Source of the DNA: Umbelopsis ramanniana AG
Taxonomy: Eukaryota; Mucoromycota; Umbelopsidomycetes; Umbelopsidales; Umbelopsidaceae
DNA length: 64,000 bases
Assembly: GCF_025399195.1 (NCBI RefSeq)
Contig: NW_026252141.1
Span: 105,454-169,453 of the forward strand
Direction: 5' to 3'
Positions 57,436-64,000 of this stretch are shown piece after piece; the first letter of the stretch is position 1; the number at the start of each line of letters is the position of its first letter. The notes under the pieces are model-generated. The model was not told the origin of the DNA and searched no databases. It worked only from the letters and a program-made list of their open reading frames with translations. The position numbers and the translations under genes are program-made.

Positions 57436-58572
57436 ATGAATTCTCCTGTCAAGCTCTCTATAGACTTGCTTCCAGAATTTGGATGGCGCATCAATGGAGA
57501 ACCTGTTTATTCACCAGGCTCCATATTCGAAGGTATTTATACCATTCTATTTTGAAAGTGTCATTGCGCCTTAGCCGATCTGTACTAACCAGATAATTTT
57601 TTTTTTTTTTTTCAATCCGCCAACTTAGGCAGCGTCAAAGTCGATACTACAACAAACATCCCACAAGCAACGATAAAAATATTATTTGTTGGTACGGAAA
57701 AACTAAGACCTGACGTTGCTGCAATATCAGGCGTTATGCTTGAACAACGTCCAATTTTTGCCGTTCGCTCCATTCTGTTCGGAAAAGAAGGACCGCAAGA
57801 TATTCCAACGGGTGAACAGCAATATCATTTTGCTATTCAACTACCCATGGTCAATTACCCACCCACCTTTGTACATTCAATGTGCAGCTGCTCCTTCCGC
57901 TTGATCGCTGTGTTGGAGTCGGATAGCACGAAAAGAATGTACAGCGAGCAGTCCATTCGATACATCCCATACATCGAAACGAGCCCATTGAAGGACACTT
58001 ACACTTTGACGGCTCATGGTAGCTCTATATCCGTACCAAGTCTTTCATACCTTCAATCTGACACCATTCCCATACACTATGAAAGCAAAAACAGCCCTGT
58101 TACATCGGTTACTGTCAAGTTACGGCGGAGACTGTCGTATGGCGATGACGGCGTTGAAGATCACCTAGATGAAACGTTGGCTAGCGAGGAAATCAAGTTG
58201 ACGAACACAAATACGTTGAATGGCACTGTATATTTCAACCTGCCAGAATCCATCGTACCTACTATAGATTACAGTAGCTGGATGTCTATGACTTACAGCC
58301 TGGAAGTCCACATCCGGCGACAAAAGTTGATTGGCACCGCAGCTCATTTCATGGTTCCCCTCACCATCGGTACCATGGGACCTGGTATCCGCACGCCATC
58401 TGATCTTAAGCCATACAACCAATCCAAAGAAGATGAGGCTGGCCGCCGCGTGGTGCCTTGCTTCGTACAGCGCATAGAGTACGAAGACTGTTTGCCTGAA
58501 TACGCCAGCTACAAGTTACCTAATTATCAAAATTCCTCCAGCTGTGAGTGGGCCGAGCCTTCTACAGCATGA
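57436..58572 (+). CDS. alpha-arrestin-like protein
   Basis: Two exons. MNSPVKLSIDLLPEFGWRIN then YSPGSIFE/GSVKVDTTTN, across a T-rich intron. Arrestin-N-type strands follow (TIKILFVGTEKLRP; LPMVNYPPTFVHSMC), then the arrestin-C half (SYLQSDTIPIHYESKN and SVTVKLRRRLSYGDD). The C-terminal tail carries LPEYASYKLPNY, two L-P-x-Y type motifs of the sort that bind WW domains of Rsp5/Nedd4 ligases. Known role: adaptor that brings the ubiquitin ligase to plasma-membrane transporters for endocytosis. About 340 aa, on the short side for fungal ARTs. Confidence 0.8.
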
Positions 58573-59119
58573 TACCATTGGCACTACCGTCATCCTAAGA
58601 GTTCTCAACAGCATTTTTTTTTTTTTTTCACATTCCAAAAAATCAGTCATTTTCTTGCATACACCCCGTCCTCACTTCATCTCATCCCCAAAATAAATAC
58701 ATACAGTATCTAAAGATAACTCTCATGCTGCAGTTTTCAAATATTTATGTAAGCCTATGAGTACACACACGCAGAAGGAGTAACCATGAGGCGCGCATCA
58801 TGCATGTGGTACCATTGACTTTGCCACTCGTTTTCATTATGTCGACTTGCCATCTTTCACGCGAAAGGAGCGTCCACTACCTGGTGACATAGGCAACCAA
58901 TGGATTTTCTCACCCAACAGTGGCCCAGCAATTTTTGGTAGCCCTCCAACCCCAATCTTGCAGATTTTTTTTTTGTACTCATGCACAGGCCTTTGTTTTT
59001 ATTGTGTACACTCGCCAACGAAAATTACAGGGAGCCAAGGAAAAAGAAAAAAAAAAGGCCATCGTAGGGCAGATGTATTTAATATTTTTGGAATGTAGTG
59101 ATATAGAAAAGCGAATAGT
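58573..59119. other. intergenic, convergent 3' flanks
   Basis: Spacer between arrestin and PCNA stops. T-rich and A-rich runs only; no gene. Confidence 0.6.
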
Positions 59120-60112
<993 letters not shown>

Positions 60113-60205
60113 TTAGTGAATGCAGTGTGATGAGGTTGGGCGGAGGGAACTTACCTAATGTTGTTGTTGTTGTGAGATGGGAGTAAGGGAAAAAAAAAAA
60201 ATCAG

Positions 60206-60223
60206 ACGCGTTGGGCAACGCGT
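60206..60223. promoter_or_regulatory. two MCB (ACGCGT) boxes upstream of PCNA
   Basis: ACGCGT at 60206-60211 and again at 60218-60223, 12 bp start to start, 112-129 bp before the PCNA ATG. This is the binding core of the G1/S factor MBF (Mbp1/Swi6), known to drive replication genes in fungi. Confidence 0.75.
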
Positions 60224-60415
60224 CCATTATCACCAAATTTTGTCAGTCATGAATGCGTGATGTCACTCAAATCCACTGACCTCGCGGCATTTGAAATCCC
60301 TCTCTTCCAAAAAGTCTCAAAGTAATAAAGTGATTACGGCTTCAGTTCAATTACACCAGGCATTCCACTCGTCAAGTCCCAACATCATCCCCGTTTGACC
60401 ATTGGGAATATCGTC

Positions 60416-63159
60416 ATGCTGGAGGAAGACACCTTGGCCAACTCTTTCTACTTTGACTCCGCTCCTCCCAAAACACTGCTAACTCCGTCCAACGCAATGT
60501 CAGCATCCATGTACAACTCTCACTTCGAGGACGACGATGACCCATGGGGAAGTGCCATTGCAACTGATCCTGTGGTTGATATGGCACGAAGCCTGAGTAG
60601 GCAAGCTGCTATCAATCGAACAAACCCTAGTCCTGGATTTACCGACGTTGATGATATCATGGCCACCGACACGACTGCCTCGAGTGCTTTATGTAAGTAG
60701 CATTAATGTGGATACGTGTACGTTCATGCAATACAATGCGCTCTCAAATACTAATCCCAAATCCCATGATTTTTTGACTATAGCTGGCGTTAAGCTACCT
60801 CCTATCTATGAAACCGCCTTTGCACACGCTGGTCCATCCGATGGTAAAGTGTCACTGCAGGCATTGAACCGTGTTCTATCGCTTGGTGGTACTCATCCCT
60901 ACATGATTGAAAAGGTGGGTATTTGACATGCTGGGCCCACATTGTTTAATGTCATGCAGCTGACTTTCTTCCTTCAGATCACCAGCCTAGTAGTACCTGG
61001 CCATGCCTCCTATGTCACAAAATCTGAATTTAATGCAGCTCTTGCATTACTTGCACTGTCTCAGAAGAACGTTGGTAAGTGTAGCATTGTTGTATATTTT
61101 TTATTTGGTCAGACTATCGCTTACATTTCTACCATTAGATGTGTCCGTCCTTAGTTTGTCTCGACACAGACATGGTATGCATGACGGGATGGGATGAGGG
61201 GTGATGGTTGGAAACGAGCATTAACGATATGGCGTTTCTCTCAAAATAGATCTACCGCTTCCCGTACTCATAGGGGTTGAAGATCTGGAGATTAAGCAGT
61301 CGCCGTTTAATTCGAGGACTCCTCAATCTCCACAACCTGCAGCCGATGATGACGACCCTTGGAAAACGTTAGTAGCGGTCGAAGCCCATTCAAATGGTAG
61401 CTATGCTCAGGCGGTAGTAGCCGCGGCAACAGTTCCAGCAGCAGCAGCAGCACCTAAGCCTGTCGAAAAACCAGTCGAACCCTACACTAAACCAGTTGTC
61501 AAAGAAACAACACCTGTCGTCGATACCAAACCTCAACCTCCACCTCAGCCTAAACCGCAGCTTACAAAACCAATTTCTGAATCGCCCGTTAAAGAGACGC
61601 CAGTATCCCCTATTGCAGCTCCTGTTGCGTCTCCGAGAACTATATCCAGTCATCCACCACCCTCTCCATCCAACAACAAGACAGCACCATCCACCATTGC
61701 ACAACGTGCATTGACACCTGAGCGACCTAGGGTCAGAGGGTCCACTGATAACTATCAGTGGTTTTTGGACAGAGACCTTATCAAAGTCAATGTTGCGCCT
61801 GAGAAGGAAGGGTTTTTATTCAAACATATCAACTATGTTGTGGAAAGTCAGCAACGATCGTCCGTGGTATTGAGACGATACAGTGACTTTTACTGGCTAT
61901 TGGAAACGCTTGTCAAGCGGTATCCCTTCCGCATTCTTCCCAACCTGCCACCCAAGAAGCTCGGTGGTATGGATGCTGTGTTCTTGGACAAGCGACGCAA
62001 AGGGTTGACTCGGTTTGTCAATTTTTTAGTATGTCATCCTGTGCTTGGCAAAGACGAAGTGGTCAATAAGTTCTTATCGGAGCCGTCCGAGTTACTGGCT
62101 TGGCGACGACAACATCCCCCTTCGATTGAGGAAGAATTTGTGAGACTCAACCCGGATGTCAAGGAAATGCAAATGGAAGTACCGGCTGACTTGGATGAAC
62201 GACTTGCCAAGGTTGGCAACAACCTTACTGTTTCCATAGAGCATTACAAGAACATGTGTTTTACGGTTGAACGAATGATTAAGCGAACTGAAGCTCAAGT
62301 GGTGGATTATGTTCGATATGGCTCATCCATAAGGTATGTGTGAGGAAAGAGGACGGGGGTCACATTGAATCGTCTCACTGACTGGACTATTTCTTTAGAT
62401 CCTTGGTCGAGATCACGCAAGCATGCTATCAGCCAGATTGCGAACAATGTTCTCAAGTTGCTCAAGGATGCGAAGCGGTTTCCGCTCATGTTATGAAAGC
62501 CAGTACGATTTTGGAAGACAAGGCAAGTGGCGGGATAGTTTAGAAAATATTCTCTCGCTGGATAATAACCTATTGTCCCACGTTTAGTCTGTTGCAGCTA
62601 CCAACGGAATTCTAGAAAACTTGAAGCGTCATCGTGACCTTTTAGTATCATTCAAGGTAGGTTCTGAAGAGGTGTTTCTGCGGTGGGATGGGATGAATAC
62701 TCACGGGTGGTGCGATTGTAGGAGCTGCTGGATCGAAAGGAGAGGTTGGCCGTCAACCAGATTGACGCTCTGAACAAGCGGATAAGCACAAACCAGACCA
62801 AGGTAAATCAACATAGAGGTGTGCCTGGTCTAGAGAATGAAGTCGAGCGGCTTGACCAATCGCTGAAATCGGTAAGTCAATGGTTCAGTTTTTCATCCAA
62901 GGCCACAGTGTTCAAAGGTGCTTATGATGGGTGTGTCTTACCACAGGATCGCACCGAACTCGAACTACAAACCCGCCGCCAGATATACATTCAATACTGC
63001 ATGTACAAGGAGCTAAAGTATCTCCACAAACAACAAGGATTCGTGTCGGTCATGTACCAAAGCTTTGTGAATGACCAAGTCAAATTCTCACAACTTAGCT
63101 TGAGCAATTGGAAGAACCTTGAAGATCCCGTGTACCAGATGCCGGCCGAACTGCAATGA
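60416..63159 (+). CDS. MVP1: sorting nexin Mvp1/SNX8 (PX-BAR)
   Basis: The ATG at 60416 (MLEEDTLANSFYFDSAPPKT) is the first in frame. Order: an acidic DDDDPW motif (FEDDDDPWGSAI); an EH-like region (VKLPPIYETAFAHAGPSDGK, VVPGHASYVTKSEFNAALAL); a second DDDDPW; a Pro-rich linker with about 25 Lys-Pro/Pro-x repeats; the PX domain with the PI3P-binding RRYSDFYWL and RFVNFLVCHP, and a LPNLPPKKLGG pocket; and a C-terminal BAR domain (helices through about 63120) ending MPAELQ. Known role: binds PI3P on endosomes and drives retromer-type tubule retrieval. About nine exons, about 640 aa. The upstream intron-containing exons were joined by eye. Confidence 0.9.
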
Positions 63160-63415
63160 TCCCCCCACCCACCCCTGGTTTAAGTAAACATGCCGCCAGC
63201 TATATACCTTCTAAGTCAATGAACCGCCAAAGTAATATCCCCTCTATGATTTTGATTTGGCTTTATATATTGTAAGAGAACAGAGAAAAAAAAAACAAGA
63301 TTCGTTTGCCCTTTATAAGTTTTTTGCTTGCTATGGCGTCAATCTATTTTCACGATTGCAGCAGTTTAGGAGGGGGTAGATTTTTCTTCAAGGAAGGGTG
63401 GTTTGGTTTGGGATT
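63160..63415. other. convergent spacer
   Basis: Short spacer between the sorting nexin and ATP1 stops, with AATAAA-like and A-run signals. Nothing else seen. Confidence 0.6.
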
Positions 63416-64000
63416 TTACATGAAAGACTTGACATGAGAATCGCAGACCTCACGGAGCTTGGTCTCGAGTTCCTTGGAAAGGACACCCTTGGAGCGGATC
63501 TCCTCAAGGACATCGCTGTGGTTGGCCTTGACGTATTGGATGAAATCCTTTTCCCAGTCGACGATCTTGTTGACGGGGAGCTTGTCAAGGAAACCGTTGA
63601 CACCAGCGAAGACAATAGGGACTTGAGTCTCAATGGAAAGAGGAGTGTACTGGGGTTGCTTGAGAAGTTCGGTAAGACGAGCACCACGGTTCAACAAGAA
63701 CTGGGTGGAGGCATCCAAATCGGAACCGAATTGAGCGAAAGCAGCGACTTCACGGTATTGGGCAAGGAAAAGCTTGAGGGAACCAGCAACCTGCTTCATG
63801 GCCTTGGTCTGGGCAGCGGAACCGACACGGGAGACGGAAAGACCGACGTTAATGGCGGGACGGATACCCTTGAAGAAAAGTTCAGCTTCCAAGAAAATCT
63901 GACCGTCAGTGATGGAAATGACGTTAGTGGGAATGTAAGCAGAGACATCACCACCCTGGGTCTCAATGATGGGAAGGGCAGTCATGGAACCGTAACCGAA
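63416..64000 (-). CDS. ATP1: ATP synthase F1 alpha subunit, C-terminal part
   Basis: The frame runs off the right edge. Visible: [20 protein letters not shown] (the alpha subunit QGGDVSAY block that holds the P-loop neighbour region), [95 protein letters not shown] and an end HVKSFM-stop. These are the conserved beta-barrel/nucleotide and C-terminal helical parts of mitochondrial ATP1. Known role: non-catalytic nucleotide-binding subunit of F1. The N-terminal half, including the mitochondrial presequence and Walker A, lies beyond the window. Confidence 0.97.
   Translation of the reverse strand, partial: FGYGSMTALPIIETQGGDVSAYIPTNVISITDGQIFLEAELFFKGIRPAINVGLSVSRVGSAAQTKAMKQVAGSLKLFLAQYREVAAFAQFGSDLDASTQFLLNRGARLTELLKQPQYTPLSIETQVPIVFAGVNGFLDKLPVNKIVDWEKDFIQYVKANHSDVLEEIRSKGVLSKELETKLREVCDSHVKSFM

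Overview
The window is nuclear DNA of a filamentous fungus. Split genes with short introns (about 45-90 nt, GTAAGT/GTGAGT donors, CTRAY-like branch sites), a fungal MIM2-like import protein, chitin deacetylase, fungal phosphoesterase-type acid phosphatases and a ferritin (kept in early-diverging fungi, generally absent from Dikarya) together point to Mucoromycota, probably Mucorales. The species cannot be fixed from sequence alone. Most genes are housekeeping genes read from conserved motifs, and exon joins were worked out by eye.

Layout. 0-11.7 kb: 3' end of an LEA/WHy-like protein gene, an MDR-family reductase, a very long TRP-like cation channel gene (minus), an ARMT1/DUF89 phosphatase (minus) and ESCRT-I VPS23/TSG101 (minus). 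11.7-14.3 kb is gene-free, with a 12-bp minisatellite and two hairpins. 14.3-19 kb: copper amine oxidase and a GPI-type chitin deacetylase. 19.1-23.4 kb: an SRS2/UvrD-type helicase (minus).

23.6-29 kb is the accessory part. Two divergent genes start 183 bp apart, and each begins with a C2H2 zinc finger. The rightward one (521 codons as I join it) carries a putative PD-(D/E)XK nuclease-like core. Around them lie a partial pseudogene copy with an internal deletion, a second decayed fragment, a third copy of the zinc-finger exon, and a 218-bp MITE-like element with 39-bp terminal inverted repeats.

29.6-41.7 kb: secreted poly-Asp protein, mitochondrial-type ferritin, a 4-TM protein, acetyl-CoA hydrolase ACH1, a GRAB-type golgin (RUD3-like), ARP4 and MIM2-like. 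42.6-49.3 kb: a tandem pair of secreted acid phosphatases and an amino-acid permease. 49.5-53.9 kb: a tandem family of five small membrane proteins of unknown function. From the second member on, each is followed by the 3' end, or a decayed relic of the 3' end, of the neighbouring FAD monooxygenase gene. 53.9-64 kb: that monooxygenase, an alpha-arrestin, PCNA with two MCB boxes upstream, an MVP1/SNX8 sorting nexin and the 3' part of ATP1.

The core genes do not form one pathway. They cover membrane traffic (VPS23, RUD3, MVP1, arrestin), replication and repair (PCNA, SRS2-like), chromatin (ARP4) and mitochondria (MIM2, ACH1, ATP1, ferritin). The novelty candidates are the zinc-finger/nuclease-like locus and the tandem small-membrane-protein array.
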